This document shows, piece by piece, positions 1-8,852 of a stretch of DNA of 64,000 nucleotides; the stretch's first letter is position 1, and each line of letters begins with the position of its first letter. Both the position numbers and the translations under genes were made by a program. Under the pieces are notes generated by a model, which searched no databases, was not told where the DNA came from, and worked only from the letters and a program-made list of their open reading frames with translations. The stretch is from Clostridium sp. 12(A) (GTDB lineage: Bacteria > Bacillota > Clostridia > Lachnospirales > Lachnospiraceae), in contig JAGI01000002.1 in NCBI GenBank assembly GCA_000526575.1, positions 2,837,501 through 2,901,500 of the forward strand, written 5' to 3'.

Positions 1-1973
1 TAAGTCAGCATAACCCGGGACATGGTCTCGCCGCTCTTTAATCCAAGCTGCCAGACCGGTATGTGGACTTCCTGCTCATTTTCATGGCTGTTTACTGCAA
101 CGGCGCAGATACTGTCTCCTGTAAAGCGACCGTATGCAATGAGATGGTCTCCTGCTAAAAGCTGCTTTAAGGAGCCAATGCGGAGCGCTTTGATGGACCG
201 GTGAAGATCAGTCATATACCGGTGGAATTCTATCAGTTCCATGTTTTCATTTCCCCAGGGGTAGGTTCGACGATTGTCTGGATCTGTCCAGCCGCAAACA
301 CCGGCCTCATCCCCATAATAGATGGCGGGAGCACCGGGCCAGGTCATCTGGAGCATCACACCCTGACGAAATATGCCGTAGCTGATTCCATCGGAAGCTC
401 CCTCCGGTCCTTCTGTAGCCGTACGGCCTATTTTTTTATTGGTTCTTGTAAGGAAACGGGAATGATCATGATTGGAAAGCTGGTTCATGGCAGTGAACAA
501 TGATCCCGCCATCATACGGCTCATATGGTGATTCATGGCCTTAAAAAAGGCTGTTCCGTCTCCAAAGAGCTTTTCATCCTTTTCATCACTATGTTTTTCC
601 ATACCAGTGAGAAACCAGGAGACCGGCTCCATAAAGGCATCGTAATTCATCACCGTATCCCATTCGTCACCCTTTAACCATTCTGAAGGGTCACCATAAT
701 GCTCCGCAAGTATGATGGCATCTTGATTGGCTGCCTTCACTGTCTTTCTGAAATCCTTCCAGAAGCTGTGATTGAATTGACTGCTTTGCCCTAAGTCGGC
801 AGCTACGTCAAGGCGCCAGCCGTCGGCATTGTATGGCTTAGAAACCCATTTGGCAGCTATGTTAAGGATATACTGGTAAAGAGTATCAGAGCCTTCATAA
901 TTAAGCTTTGGAAGTGTCGCATGACCCCACCAGCCATCATAAGAGCCGTTATAAGGCCAGTTCTCATCCTGGAAATTAAAAAAGGAATGATAAGGGCTTT
1001 CTTTTGAGACATAGGCTCCTGGCTCATAATTTCCTGAAAGCTCATAAATCCGTTCTCCATCCAGCCATTTGTGGAAAGAACCGCAGTGGTTAAACACACC
1101 GTCCAGTATGACCTTCATTCCCCTTTTGTGTACTTCTTTTATAAACCTGGAGAAGAAATCATTGCTCTCTTTTAGGTTTTCCTCTGCCGTGGTACGTATC
1201 ATGTATTTGGTGGCATTCTGGTTGCTGGTAGCTTCAGAATCTAAAACCATTCCCCCATCCATGGCTATGACGCCGTAATGGGGATCAATATGGTCATAAT
1301 CCTGACAATCGTATTTATGATTGGAGGGCGATACAAAAATGGGATTTAGATAAATTACTTCCACACCCAGATTTTCCAGATAGTCAAGCTTATCCCATAC
1401 CCCCTGCAAATCTCCACCATAAAAGCTGCATACATCAAACTGATCGGGATACTTATTCCAGTCCCTGATACCGGTTACCTTCCTTTTTAAATACACATAT
1501 TCGTCATCTACCACATCATTGGCTGGATCTCCATTGCAGAAGCGGTCCACAAAAATCTGATACATAACGGCACCCTTAGCCCAGTCTGGTGTGGAGAAGC
1601 CCGGTACCATTAAAAACCAGCCCTCAGATGGTATCTGATCTTCCACGCCCAGGCGGCTGTAATAACAGACCTGATTTCCTTTTACCACCTGAAAGCAGTA
1701 CCGAATGGGATCACAACCTGCTTTTTTTCTGTGCTCATAATAATCGAACATTTCATCAGAGCTGGTTCTTTTCATGGCAGTTGGTTGTTCACTGCCGGCT
1801 TCTATATAATAGACCCAATCAATATCATTCAAGGCCGTCCGGAAGAGAAGAACTACTTCGTCCCCTTCTTCTGGTTCACAGGGAAACCGGAAGCTGTCAG
1901 TCTCGTCGGTAAATAATGCCTCTTTATTTAAAGCAACTTGCTGAAAGCACATACGTTCTTTCTTTCCTTTCAT
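1..1973 (-). CDS. GH13 alpha-amylase family glycosidase (neopullulanase/cyclomaltodextrinase-like), 3' partial
   Basis: The frame is open from an ATG at 1973 to the left edge, so the C-terminus lies outside the window. The encoded ~657 residues start with a beta-rich N-terminal module (about residues 1-120), followed by the GH13 barrel. The three catalytic residues are visible: nucleophile Asp389 in GWRLDVA, acid/base Glu424 in ILAEHYGD, and transition-state Asp503 in LSNHDHSRF. The N-terminal module plus this motif set fits GH13_20-type enzymes that open maltodextrins, cyclodextrins or pullulan. There is no signal peptide, so it probably acts in the cytoplasm on imported oligosaccharides. 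A second in-frame ATG lies at 1952; neither start has a strong Shine-Dalgarno, so the exact start is uncertain. A TATAAT on the minus strand at 2009-2014 is a likely -10 box. Confidence 0.85.
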   Translation of the reverse strand, partial: MKGKKERMCFQQVALNKEALFTDETDSFRFPCEPEEGDEVVLLFRTALNDIDWVYYIEAGSEQPTAMKRTSSDEMFDYYEHRKKAGCDPIRYCFQVVKGNQVCYYSRLGVEDQIPSEGWFLMVPGFSTPDWAKGAVMYQIFVDRFCNGDPANDVVDDEYVYLKRKVTGIRDWNKYPDQFDVCSFYGGDLQGVWDKLDYLENLGVEVIYLNPIFVSPSNHKYDCQDYDHIDPHYGVIAMDGGMVLDSEATSNQNATKYMIRTTAEENLKESNDFFSRFIKEVHKRGMKVILDGVFNHCGSFHKWLDGERIYELSGNYEPGAYVSKESPYHSFFNFQDENWPYNGSYDGWWGHATLPKLNYEGSDTLYQYILNIAAKWVSKPYNADGWRLDVAADLGQSSQFNHSFWKDFRKTVKAANQDAIILAEHYGDPSEWLKGDEWDTVMNYDAFMEPVSWFLTGMEKHSDEKDEKLFGDGTAFFKAMNHHMSRMMAGSLFTAMNQLSNHDHSRFLTRTNKKIGRTATEGPEGASDGISYGIFRQGVMLQMTWPGAPAIYYGDEAGVCGWTDPDNRRTYPWGNENMELIEFHRYMTDLHRSIKALRIGSLKQLLAGDHLIAYGRFTGDSICAVAVNSHENEQEVHIPVWQLGLKSGETMSRVMLT

Positions 1974-2008
1974 CCTAACTCTAATTCTATTCTATCCGAT
2001 TGGTCCCC

Positions 2009-2014
2009 ATTATA
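2009..2014 (-). promoter_or_regulatory. -10 box of the GH13 gene promoter
   Basis: A perfect TATAAT lies 35 bases before the ATG at 1973. I see no good -35 hexamer 17 bases upstream, so the gene may need an activator. Confidence 0.4.
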
Positions 2015-2046
2015 CAACCCTGCCTAACCTCTAAAAAATGAAATAA

Positions 2047-2077
2047 AAAACGGTCAGCGGGGTAGCTGACCGTTTTT
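2047..2077. terminator. Bidirectional rho-independent terminator
   Basis: The arms CGGTCAGC and GCTGACCG around a 6-base loop are flanked by A-runs on the left and T-runs on the right, so the hairpin could stop transcription on either strand. It lies in the 348-base gap between the GH13 gene and ftsH. The rest of that gap (about 2080-2240) is AT-rich with no recognisable gene. Confidence 0.75.
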
Positions 2078-2242
2078 CGGAGAAGGTATTTCGTTTCTTA
2101 TGGGGTGTAGCAAAAACTATATAATGTATTGGGGGGGTTTACATTTATAAATATACCACGCTGGAGAAAATAAGTGTGCACAAACATCATTTTTTTCAAA
2201 ATAATTTTTTATGCATATTTTCCTATTCCGTCTATAGGTTAC

Positions 2243-2295
2243 AAAAAAGTGCAGATTCCAGAAAGCAAACTTGGATACTTTTCCGGATTCTGCAC
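2243..2295 (-). terminator. Terminator after ftsH
   Basis: An imperfect hairpin with outer arms GTGCAGA (2249-2255) and TCTGCAC (2289-2295) is followed, reading leftwards, by TTTTTT. It begins 27 bases after the ftsH stop codon and closes the spoIIE-tilS-hpt-ftsH direction of transcription. Confidence 0.6.
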
Positions 2296-2321
2296 CAATA
2301 TTTTGTTTAAGCCAGCAATAT

Positions 2322-4145
2322 TTATATCACTTCTGTGGGAACTTTGAAAAGTTCTTCAAACTCCTGCTGACCGATTTTTTCTTTTTCCATAAGCAGCTGA
2401 CAGCAGGCATGAAGTACATCTTCGTGTTTCACGAGAATTTCTCTTGCCTTCTGATAGCACTCATCAATGATTCGTTTCACTTCATTGTCAATGGTATTGG
2501 CAACCTGACCGCCATAGCTCTTGGTATGTGCCAGATCCCTGCCAATGAATACTTCATCACCGTCGTTGTCATAATTGATCATGCCTACCTTATCGGACAT
2601 ACCGAACTGGGTCACCATGGCACGGGCCAATGCGGTGGCCTGCTTGATATCCTGGGAAGCTCCGGTGGTAATATCACCGAAAATAAGCTCCTCAGCGATT
2701 CTTCCTCCCAAATCTACCATAATATCCTGCAGCATCTTTTCTCTGGTGTTGAACATATGATCTTTTTCCGGAAGAGGCATGGTATATCCGGCTGCACTCA
2801 TTCCCGTTGGTATAATGGAAATAGTATGAACCGGTCCCTCGTCAGGAAGGAGATGGAATAAAATCGCATGGCCTGCCTCGTGGTAGGCTGTGATCTTCTT
2901 TTCCTTTTCAGTAATGATCTTGCTCTTTTTCTCGGCTCCAATGCCGACCTTTACAAATGCTTTATCAATATCAGCCTGACTAATGAACTTCTTGCTGTGT
3001 CTGGCTGTATAAATGGCTGCTTCATTCATAAGATTTTCAAGATCTGCGCCGGTAAATCCAGATGTTGTCTGGGCAATTCTCTTTAAATCCACATCTTCAC
3101 CAAGTGGTTTTTCCTTGGAGTGAACCTTTAGGATATCTTCTCTTCCCTTTACATCTGGTTTTCCTACTCCTACCTTCCGGTCAAAACGGCCGGGACGAAG
3201 GATGGCAGGATCTAAAATATCCACCCGGTTGGTGGCTGCCATTACGATGATTCCTTCATTGATTCCAAAACCATCCATCTCAACGAGAAGCTGGTTTAGA
3301 GTCTGCTCTCTTTCATCATGGCCACCGCCCATACCCGTACCTCTTCGGCGGGCTACTGCATCAATTTCATCAATGAAAATGATACATGGGGCGTGTTTCT
3401 TACCTTCTTCAAATAAATCTCTGACACGAGATGCACCGACACCTACGAACATTTCCACAAAGTCAGAACCTGAAATGGAGAAAAACGGTACTCCGGCTTC
3501 TCCTGCTACTGCCTTGCCAAGAAGTGTCTTACCGGTTCCTGGAGGCCCTACAAGCAGGATTCCCTTAGGGATTCTGGCGCCTACGCTGGTGTACTTCTGA
3601 GGATTTTTAAGGAAATCCACCACTTCCTCCAGCTCTTCCTTTTCTTCCTCAAGTCCTGCTACCTTGCTGAAATTCACCTTGTTGGCATCTTTGGCAAGGA
3701 GTGCCCGGCTTCTTCCGAAATTCATCATCTTACTGTTGGCACTTCCGGCTCCTGCTCTGGCATTCATGACCATGAATAAAAACACCATGGCTACTGCTGT
3801 TAATATAAGCGGCAATGTTATAGTCAAAAACAGGTTTTCCTTCTGAACTGCGTCCACCGTATAGGTAATTCCATTGCGGTCTAAGCGGTCCTGGATTCCA
3901 AGTACATTGGATACGTTAGCCTGTTTTGACGTGCCGTCGTTCATTGTCATCTCAATTTTTCCCGTTGGCGGCGGGTCGCTCTGCCGGATCGTAGCCGAGG
4001 CTATGGTTCCATTATCGATTGCCTGCATAAGCTCCTGGTTGGTGATGATCTCACTTTTCTGGGGAAGCCTGCTGGCAAATATAAGCATGATAACCAGAAG
4101 GAGCAGAAATCCTAAGCCTTTAAATGGTTGCTGTTGTTTCAACAT
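2322..4145 (-). CDS. ftsH: ATP-dependent zinc metalloprotease FtsH
   Basis: Membrane-anchored AAA+ protease that degrades misfolded membrane and short-lived proteins. The 607 residues show a first membrane helix at about 9-25, a small external domain, and a second helix at about 105-127. The AAA module follows, with Walker A GPPGTGKT at 200-207, Walker B IIFIDE at 255-260 and the SRH region ending in RPGRFDR near 317-323. The zinc site HEAGH is at 422-426. The length is normal for the family. The start follows a GGAGG. The gene sits 9 bases after hpt, in the conserved tilS-hpt-ftsH order known from Bacillus. Confidence 0.97.
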   Translation of the reverse strand: MLKQQQPFKGLGFLLLLVIMLIFASRLPQKSEIITNQELMQAIDNGTIASATIRQSDPPPTGKIEMTMNDGTSKQANVSNVLGIQDRLDRNGITYTVDAVQKENLFLTITLPLILTAVAMVFLFMVMNARAGAGSANSKMMNFGRSRALLAKDANKVNFSKVAGLEEEKEELEEVVDFLKNPQKYTSVGARIPKGILLVGPPGTGKTLLGKAVAGEAGVPFFSISGSDFVEMFVGVGASRVRDLFEEGKKHAPCIIFIDEIDAVARRRGTGMGGGHDEREQTLNQLLVEMDGFGINEGIIVMAATNRVDILDPAILRPGRFDRKVGVGKPDVKGREDILKVHSKEKPLGEDVDLKRIAQTTSGFTGADLENLMNEAAIYTARHSKKFISQADIDKAFVKVGIGAEKKSKIITEKEKKITAYHEAGHAILFHLLPDEGPVHTISIIPTGMSAAGYTMPLPEKDHMFNTREKMLQDIMVDLGGRIAEELIFGDITTGASQDIKQATALARAMVTQFGMSDKVGMINYDNDGDEVFIGRDLAHTKSYGGQVANTIDNEVKRIIDECYQKAREILVKHEDVLHACCQLLMEKEKIGQQEFEELFKVPTEVI

Positions 4146-4154
4146 GCTGCCTCC

Positions 4155-4682
4155 TTATTGCTGTTCTATAACTCCAATATATGGCAAATTCCTGTATATC
4201 TGATCGTAATCAAGACCGTATCCGATGATAAACTGATCCGGTACGGTGAAACAGGTATACTTTACCTGAACCTGCTTCTTTACCCGGCGTTCCGGTTTAT
4301 CAAGCAGGGTACAAAGCTCAATGCTGTTTGGATTTCTCTGTTTTAATACCTCAATCAAATAGGATAAGGTGTTTCCAGAATCAATAATATCCTCAACAAT
4401 GAGAACATCTTTTCCTTCAATCGGATCGTCAAGATCCTTTACAATCTTCACAATACCGCTTGATACGGTACCAGAGCCGTAGCTTGATACGGACATGAAA
4501 TCCAAAGTAAGGGGCAGAGTGATTCGTTTGGAAAGCTCACAGGTGAAGAAAACTCCTCCCTTTAAGATACAGATAAGATGAAGCTTCTTTCCTTCATAGT
4601 CCTTACTGATCTGCGCTGCAACTTCCTTGATTCTTTCTGCGATCTCTTCCTCTGATAACATTACACGTATCTTATCATCCAT
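4155..4682 (-). CDS. hpt: Hypoxanthine-guanine phosphoribosyltransferase
   Basis: Purine salvage enzyme making IMP and GMP from hypoxanthine or guanine plus PRPP. The 175 residues carry the PRPP-binding motif VLIVEDIIDSGNT and an N-terminal flexible-loop region typical of the family. Its first 8 bases overlap the end of tilS, which implies translational coupling. ftsH follows after 9 bases. The tilS-hpt-ftsH grouping is a long-conserved Firmicutes arrangement. Confidence 0.95.
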   Translation of the reverse strand: MDDKIRVMLSEEEIAERIKEVAAQISKDYEGKKLHLICILKGGVFFTCELSKRITLPLTLDFMSVSSYGSGTVSSGIVKIVKDLDDPIEGKDVLIVEDIIDSGNTLSYLIEVLKQRNPNSIELCTLLDKPERRVKKQVQVKYTCFTVPDQFIIGYGLDYDQIYRNLPYIGVIEQQ

Positions 4683-6051
4683 TGTCTTTTCCTCCGTCTA
4701 ACTGCATTTGTATTACTGTATGGGTATCATCTGTTATCTTATAGTATTCACTGATCCGGTATCCGATGACCCACAGGACATGGGAACCATCCGCAATTAA
4801 TGGAATTTTTCCACGTTCCTCTCTGGGAATCTTCTCATCTATCATAAATGCCTTGACGGTCTTTCTGCCGCCTCCGGTCAGTGTCAGGTAATCTCCGGTT
4901 TGCCGATACCTCACAGAGAGTGCACATTTGATTTTATCATAATCGAACCATTTCGTATACCCGTTTTTGGGAATTTCCTGACCTTTTTTATAGGGAAAGA
5001 CTTGAAAATCAACTTGGGGAAGTAAGATATCATTAGGATTATCCACAGTTTCATTCTTCATTTTATTCTTTATCCACAAATAGTCAGAACTTCTAAGAGC
5101 GATCCGTCCGCCCGGCAGATTAATCTGCTTGCCTGACTGTGCCCAAAGGAGAGCCTTTGTACCTTCCACATGAGTCATGGAAATATCCTTCATGGAGCCG
5201 GAAACTAAGCGGATCATGGCACGCAGGACATAGGTCCTTATAATATCCTCTTCTAAAATAAGACCTTCCGTTTTAACTCCAATCGAAAGTAGGGCCCCAT
5301 TTTCATCCCTTTTAAGGACGGCCCATTCCTTTAGAAATTTTTCCGCCTGCTTCTCTAAATATTCATCGGCTTTTGCAGCCATTTCTCCGGCGTGGATAAT
5401 ATTATCCTCTGCCCTTTGATTGATTTCTTTTTTAATGGCTGGAAGCAAGATTCCCCGAATCCGGTTTCTGGCATAATCGGTGTGGGAATTGGTGGAGTCC
5501 TCACAATATGATATCCCTTTTTCTTCCAGATATGCAAGAATTTCTGTCTTGCCAACAGACAAGAGTGGCCGGACAATCCGGTCTCTTTCCGGTCGGATTC
5601 CTCCAAGCCCTTTTAAGCCGGTCCCCCGGAACAAATGATGTAAAATCGTCTCCGCCTGATCATCCTTATGATGGGCCACAGCAATTTTATTGCCCCCAAA
5701 GCTTATGCGTTCATTTTCAAGCACTTCATAGCGAAGAAGCCTTCCCGCTTCTTCCACCGACAGCCTGTGTTCCCTGGCATAGCCTGTGACATCCACATGG
5801 ACACAGGAAAAAGGCAGGGAAAGGGACTGGGACAGCGTCTTTGCATACTCGCTGTCTCTGTCGGCCTCCCGGCCCCTCAGCCCGTGATGGACGTGGACGG
5901 CCTTTAAGGAAATTCCCAGCTCATCCTTACATTCATTTAAGACTACAAGAAGACAGACCGAATCGGCTCCTCCGGAAAGCGCCACGATGACGCGGTCCCC
6001 CGGGAGAAAAAGCCGGTTCCGTCTGATAAATTCCAATATCGTTTTGTACAT
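4675..6051 (-). CDS. tilS: tRNA(Ile)-lysidine synthase
   Basis: Adds lysine to C34 of the CAU-anticodon tRNA(Ile), so that it reads AUA codons. The 458-residue protein begins with the PP-loop ATPase motif SGGADS at 26-31, followed by the N-type ATPase fold. A C-terminal TilS substrate-binding region of about 80 residues follows (around TGGGRKTVKAFMIDEKIPREER). The length and domain order are those of the full-length form. A promoter lies just upstream, next to the spoIIE stop, and hpt overlaps its 3' end. Confidence 0.95.
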   Translation of the reverse strand: MYKTILEFIRRNRLFLPGDRVIVALSGGADSVCLLVVLNECKDELGISLKAVHVHHGLRGREADRDSEYAKTLSQSLSLPFSCVHVDVTGYAREHRLSVEEAGRLLRYEVLENERISFGGNKIAVAHHKDDQAETILHHLFRGTGLKGLGGIRPERDRIVRPLLSVGKTEILAYLEEKGISYCEDSTNSHTDYARNRIRGILLPAIKKEINQRAEDNIIHAGEMAAKADEYLEKQAEKFLKEWAVLKRDENGALLSIGVKTEGLILEEDIIRTYVLRAMIRLVSGSMKDISMTHVEGTKALLWAQSGKQINLPGGRIALRSSDYLWIKNKMKNETVDNPNDILLPQVDFQVFPYKKGQEIPKNGYTKWFDYDKIKCALSVRYRQTGDYLTLTGGGRKTVKAFMIDEKIPREERGKIPLIADGSHVLWVIGYRISEYYKITDDTHTVIQMQLDGGKDNG

Positions 6052-6093
6052 TAAGCCACCTTCCTTAGTTGATTCTCTCCCCTCTTTATTATA

Positions 6094-6122
6094 AATATAC
6101 CCTCAAAACATGTCTGTTGCAA
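6094..6122 (-). promoter_or_regulatory. Sigma-A-type promoter for tilS-hpt-ftsH
   Basis: TTGCAA (6117-6122), a 17-base spacer and TATATT (6094-6099) on the minus strand lie between the spoIIE stop and the tilS start. This would let the essential genes be expressed independently of sporulation. Confidence 0.6.
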
Positions 6123-6125
6123 TTA

Positions 6126-7541
6126 TTATTTTCGTTTCCAGATACCGGCGGTCAGCACCGTCATATCGTCAGCTGCCGTCTCCGTAAAGGATCTGGCGAA
6201 CAAAAGAATCCTGTCTGCCATATCCTGCGGATTTTTCACCGGCATACGGGAAATAAACTCTTTTAACATAAGCTCCTTATCATCGGCCGGAAGGGCATCC
6301 AGTATCCCGTCGCTTACCATGATGATCCGATTGTCATCCCATAGCTTTTTTGAAAGGAGCACAGGCTCCACCGGATTTAAAATACCCATGGGCACCTCCC
6401 CTGCCTCTAACAGCTCCACGCCTTTTTCACTGAGAATATAGGTCGCTGCCGCTCCCAGCTTCATGGCTTCTAAAATTCCAGTTTTAAGGTCAATGCAGCA
6501 TAAGTCCAGGGTGGCTGGATGTTGAGATAATCCGGTCAGCAAAAGAACGGTATTCACCATCTTAAGTGCTGCTCTGGTGGAAAATCCCGCCTCTAAAAGT
6601 CTTTGGGTCAGCTCGATGACCTGGCGGCTCTCTTCCTCTGCCGCCTTGCCGCTTCCCATACCGTCAGAAAGGCTTATAATGACTTGTCCAGGCTGAACCT
6701 GTCCAAAGGTATAATTATCTCCAGATACCTCTTCCCCGCTTTTTACGGCCTTTGCAGCTCCGTAGATGACACGGTATTCTCCTTTTTCCACAAACCGAAT
6801 GGTGTCCAGCTGCTTTGTCACCAGATTTCTGCCGTCCGGTGCCACGGCCCATTCTCCATCCTCCATGGCGTTTTCTAAAATCTCTGCGGCCTCCTTGACG
6901 GTGACACAGCGGCCATTTAAAGTCCTCATGGTCAAGTATGCCTCTCTCTGGTGATTTTCATATTCCAGAAGAAGCATTTTTTCTATCACGATATGGTTTC
7001 GCCGAAACGCCTTCTTTACTTCATCCTCCCAGTCCGGAGTGATGTCCATGGCGTGTTCCACCTGATGGGAAAATTCCTCTAAAATAACAGCCAGCTCCTT
7101 AAACTGGACAATGACCGCATCCCGGCTCTCTAAAAAACGGTTCTTCCACGCCAGATTCATGGTAGCCCTGCCCAGGTTACGGTTCAAATGAACCATGTAT
7201 TCGTCTTTCCTTTTACAGGTCTCCAGAAAAAAACGGGGCATGTCCCCGTAGTCCACGTTTCCTTTCTGTTCAAATGCACGAATCAGATAATTCAGATAAT
7301 ACTGATTGTCCGGTTCTTTTCCCGGAGCCACAAAGCATTTATTACAACCTGCGCATACCATGGCTGCAGCGGTCTCAAGCGCTGCCACACCATCTTCCTT
7401 CGTAAGTCCCTGTTCTGCGGACAGTTCATCTGTGCACGCCCTGGCAAGCTCACCCAATGAATTTGCCATGTCATTTAATCTTTTAGCCGTATATACATTC
7501 ACATTCGCCATATCATAATGTGCTGGCTTACGTCTGAACAC
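6126..7541 (-). CDS. spoIIE: Stage II sporulation protein E phosphatase, short form without membrane domain
   Basis: PP2C-type serine phosphatase that dephosphorylates SpoIIAA and so activates sigma-F. The C-terminal half has the SpoIIE/PPM motifs SLSDGMGSG, MVSDGILDAL and ADDMTVL. The N-terminal half resembles the cytoplasmic linker region, with a Cys cluster (CAGCNKC). The protein is only about 471 residues long and has no hydrophobic helices, whereas Bacillus SpoIIE has about 827 residues with ten N-terminal membrane spans. I chose the GTG at 7541 because AGGAGG lies directly before it. The first ATG (7565) is only 12 bases from the -10 box, about where transcription should begin. Its position between divIC and tilS matches spoIIE synteny. 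Confidence 0.85.
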   Translation of the reverse strand: MFRRKPAHYDMANVNVYTAKRLNDMANSLGELARACTDELSAEQGLTKEDGVAALETAAAMVCAGCNKCFVAPGKEPDNQYYLNYLIRAFEQKGNVDYGDMPRFFLETCKRKDEYMVHLNRNLGRATMNLAWKNRFLESRDAVIVQFKELAVILEEFSHQVEHAMDITPDWEDEVKKAFRRNHIVIEKMLLLEYENHQREAYLTMRTLNGRCVTVKEAAEILENAMEDGEWAVAPDGRNLVTKQLDTIRFVEKGEYRVIYGAAKAVKSGEEVSGDNYTFGQVQPGQVIISLSDGMGSGKAAEEESRQVIELTQRLLEAGFSTRAALKMVNTVLLLTGLSQHPATLDLCCIDLKTGILEAMKLGAAATYILSEKGVELLEAGEVPMGILNPVEPVLLSKKLWDDNRIIMVSDGILDALPADDKELMLKEFISRMPVKNPQDMADRILLFARSFTETAADDMTVLTAGIWKRK

Positions 7542-7577
7542 AAAAATCCCTCCTGCCTGTTTCATGCTTTAGACCAC

Positions 7578-7611
7578 ATTATATACAGACAGAAGGAATA
7601 TATTTTGTCAA
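7578..7611 (-). promoter_or_regulatory. Spo0A-type promoter of spoIIE (consensus hexamers, 22-base spacer)
   Basis: On the minus strand a perfect -35 TTGACA (7606-7611) and a perfect -10 TATAAT (7578-7583) are separated by 22 bases, too long for ordinary sigma-A use. B. subtilis spoIIE and spoIIG promoters have the same design (21-22 bases) and need Spo0A~P. TTTGTCAAA at 7604-7612, a close match to the 0A box, overlaps the -35. Confidence 0.7.
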
Positions 7612-7637
7612 AATGGCTGATGCGCTTCGTAAAATCG

Positions 7638-7644
7638 TGCGACA
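7638..7644. promoter_or_regulatory. Second possible Spo0A box upstream of spoIIE
   Basis: TGCGACA matches the inverted 0A box TTCGACA at six of seven positions. It lies about 30 bases upstream of the first box, a spacing that could allow binding of two dimers. Confidence 0.4.
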
Positions 7645-7763
7645 GCTTTCCACTTAAATATCTATGATTTTAGGGACATTAAGTTCTACCTGATGGGTGC
7701 TTTTCTTTCACAACCCACGATTTTTAGGACTTTTAGGGAGGGCCTGTTTGATATAAATTTTTC

Positions 7764-8087
7764 TTACTGCCTTTGGGAAGGCTTTAGCAAAATTTCGTCA
7801 GGCTTTACTAGGCCAAGCTTCTGCTTTGCCACCTCTTCTATGTATTGCTTTGTCTGAACATAGACGCGGTAATCCTCCAGCTTCTTGGCACGATCCTCTT
7901 CCTTGTCCACCTGGGCCTGAAGGTTTTCAAGACGGATTCGATACTCCCTCTCTCTTTCCTTCAAAGATGTGCCTTTGATTGTAACTGTCACGGCAAGGCT
8001 GAACACAACAAAAGTAATGCCAACGAGGGCCATTCGGTTACCCCACTTGTCTTTTCTTTTTCTTCTCGTTTTTCCTCTCACGCTCAT
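7764..8087 (-). CDS. divIC: Septum formation initiator, DivIC/FtsB family
   Basis: Bitopic division protein of 107 residues. A short basic cytoplasmic N-terminus (RGKTRRKRKDK) is followed by one membrane helix at about 19-38, an external coiled coil of charged heptads (about 42-80), and the family C-terminus around VAKQKLGLVKPDEIL. It lies between yabQ and spoIIE, as divIC does in Bacillus. FtsL-type proteins are similar in shape, but position and the C-terminal motif favour DivIC. Confidence 0.88.
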   Translation of the reverse strand: MSVRGKTRRKRKDKWGNRMALVGITFVVFSLAVTVTIKGTSLKEREREYRIRLENLQAQVDKEEDRAKKLEDYRVYVQTKQYIEEVAKQKLGLVKPDEILLKPSQRQ

Positions 8088-8104
8088 ACATTCACCAGTC
8101 GTCC

Positions 8105-8461
8105 TTATTGCCGCTTTTTCCGGCGGAAAATTATACGTATTTTCATTTTAAGATATTTCCAAAATTTTTTCAAGAACTTTAGAAAAAAACGGCTTATGGT
8201 CCTGTCATATAGGAACATGCCGAGAAAGACTCCGACAATGACATAGCCCCTTAACCCACCGTCATTTTGTTCATATAAAAGAGAAAAGGTGGTCAAAGAA
8301 GCATATACCCAGAATACCATGTCCTCGATCCCAACAAATACATAGGAGTGAGGAACAAAAATGCGAAATACACGCAACAGGTCATATGTCATCATAAGCC
8401 CTGCTCCCGTCAAAAAGCTGTAGAGCAGAAGTTTTACTTCATATACGATATGAACGCTCAT
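8105..8461 (-). CDS. yabQ: Spore cortex biosynthesis protein YabQ
   Basis: Small polytopic membrane protein of 118 residues, needed in Bacillus for cortex formation. Three to four hydrophobic segments are visible (about 7-30, 40-62 and 68-85), followed by a strongly basic tail ending RRKKRQ. AAGGAG precedes the start. It lies 17 bases after yabP and just before divIC, the same order as in B. subtilis. The assignment rests on topology, length and synteny. Confidence 0.85.
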   Translation of the reverse strand: MSVHIVYEVKLLLYSFLTGAGLMMTYDLLRVFRIFVPHSYVFVGIEDMVFWVYASLTTFSLLYEQNDGGLRGYVIVGVFLGMFLYDRTISRFFLKFLKKFWKYLKMKIRIIFRRKKRQ

Positions 8462-8478
8462 ATGACTCCTTCTGATCC

Positions 8479-8763
8479 TTATTTAAACAGCCTGGAAAGC
8501 AGGGATTCGCCGGACCGGCGAAGTGCCTCGTTAGAGGAATAATTTAAGCTTTCAATGCTCCCGTTTAAATCCACTTCTCCCTTTTCCAGAGTCAGACGGC
8601 TTACGTGAAGATCTTTTCCCTTCAGGGTAAGCAGTCCCAGGTCTGTATCAAGAATGACCTGATTCTCATCAAATGACACCACTTCCCGTATTCCTGTTAA
8701 CGTACCGGAGGCACGGTTTTCTATCGTCAGCCTATGAGGGCGAATATTCACTTTCTCTTCCAT
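8479..8763 (-). CDS. yabP: Sporulation protein YabP
   Basis: 94-residue protein of the YabP/YqfC family, made under mother-cell control in Bacillus and needed for the spore cortex. The family pattern is clear: HRLTIENRASGTLTGI near the start, then short beta strands ending in LTLKGKDLHVSRL, followed by a helical tail. Its Shine-Dalgarno (AGGAGG at 8772-8777) is one arm of a perfect 12-base inverted repeat, so translation may be blocked in read-through transcripts. Confidence 0.9.
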   Translation of the reverse strand: MEEKVNIRPHRLTIENRASGTLTGIREVVSFDENQVILDTDLGLLTLKGKDLHVSRLTLEKGEVDLNGSIESLNYSSNEALRRSGESLLSRLFK

Positions 8764-8771
8764 AAGAAAAA

Positions 8772-8806
8772 CCTCCTAATATACCTGTCTTAAGTATATT
8801 AGGAGG
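8772..8806 (-). promoter_or_regulatory. Inverted repeat that would sequester the yabP ribosome binding site
   Basis: The arms CCTCCTAATATA and TATATTAGGAGG pair perfectly around an 11-base loop. In leftward RNA the second arm contains the yabP Shine-Dalgarno and is followed by TTTTT, so the hairpin can act both as a translational lid and as a weak terminator after the hup-yabO unit. Confidence 0.75.
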
Positions 8807-8821
8807 AACGCTTCAATATTC
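8791..8821 (-). promoter_or_regulatory. Possible sigma-E promoter of yabP
   Basis: GAATATT (8815-8821) and TATACTTA (8791-8798) on the minus strand resemble sigma-E -35 and -10 elements, with a slightly long 16-base spacer. The start point would fall in or just past the loop of the inverted repeat, so this transcript would lack the blocking arm. This is inference only. Confidence 0.35.
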
Positions 8822-8852
8822 CTGAAATTTATCATACGTATAAGATTCAAAG

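Noticed and set aside
2271-2861. Rightward open frame of 196 residues
   Set aside because: It lies entirely antisense to ftsH, has no ribosome binding site and resembles no protein; it is a shadow of the ftsH codon pattern.
7542-7565. ATG at 7565 as the spoIIE start
   Set aside because: It is 12 bases from the -10 box, at about the predicted transcription start, leaving no leader; AGGAGG and a GTG lie just downstream.
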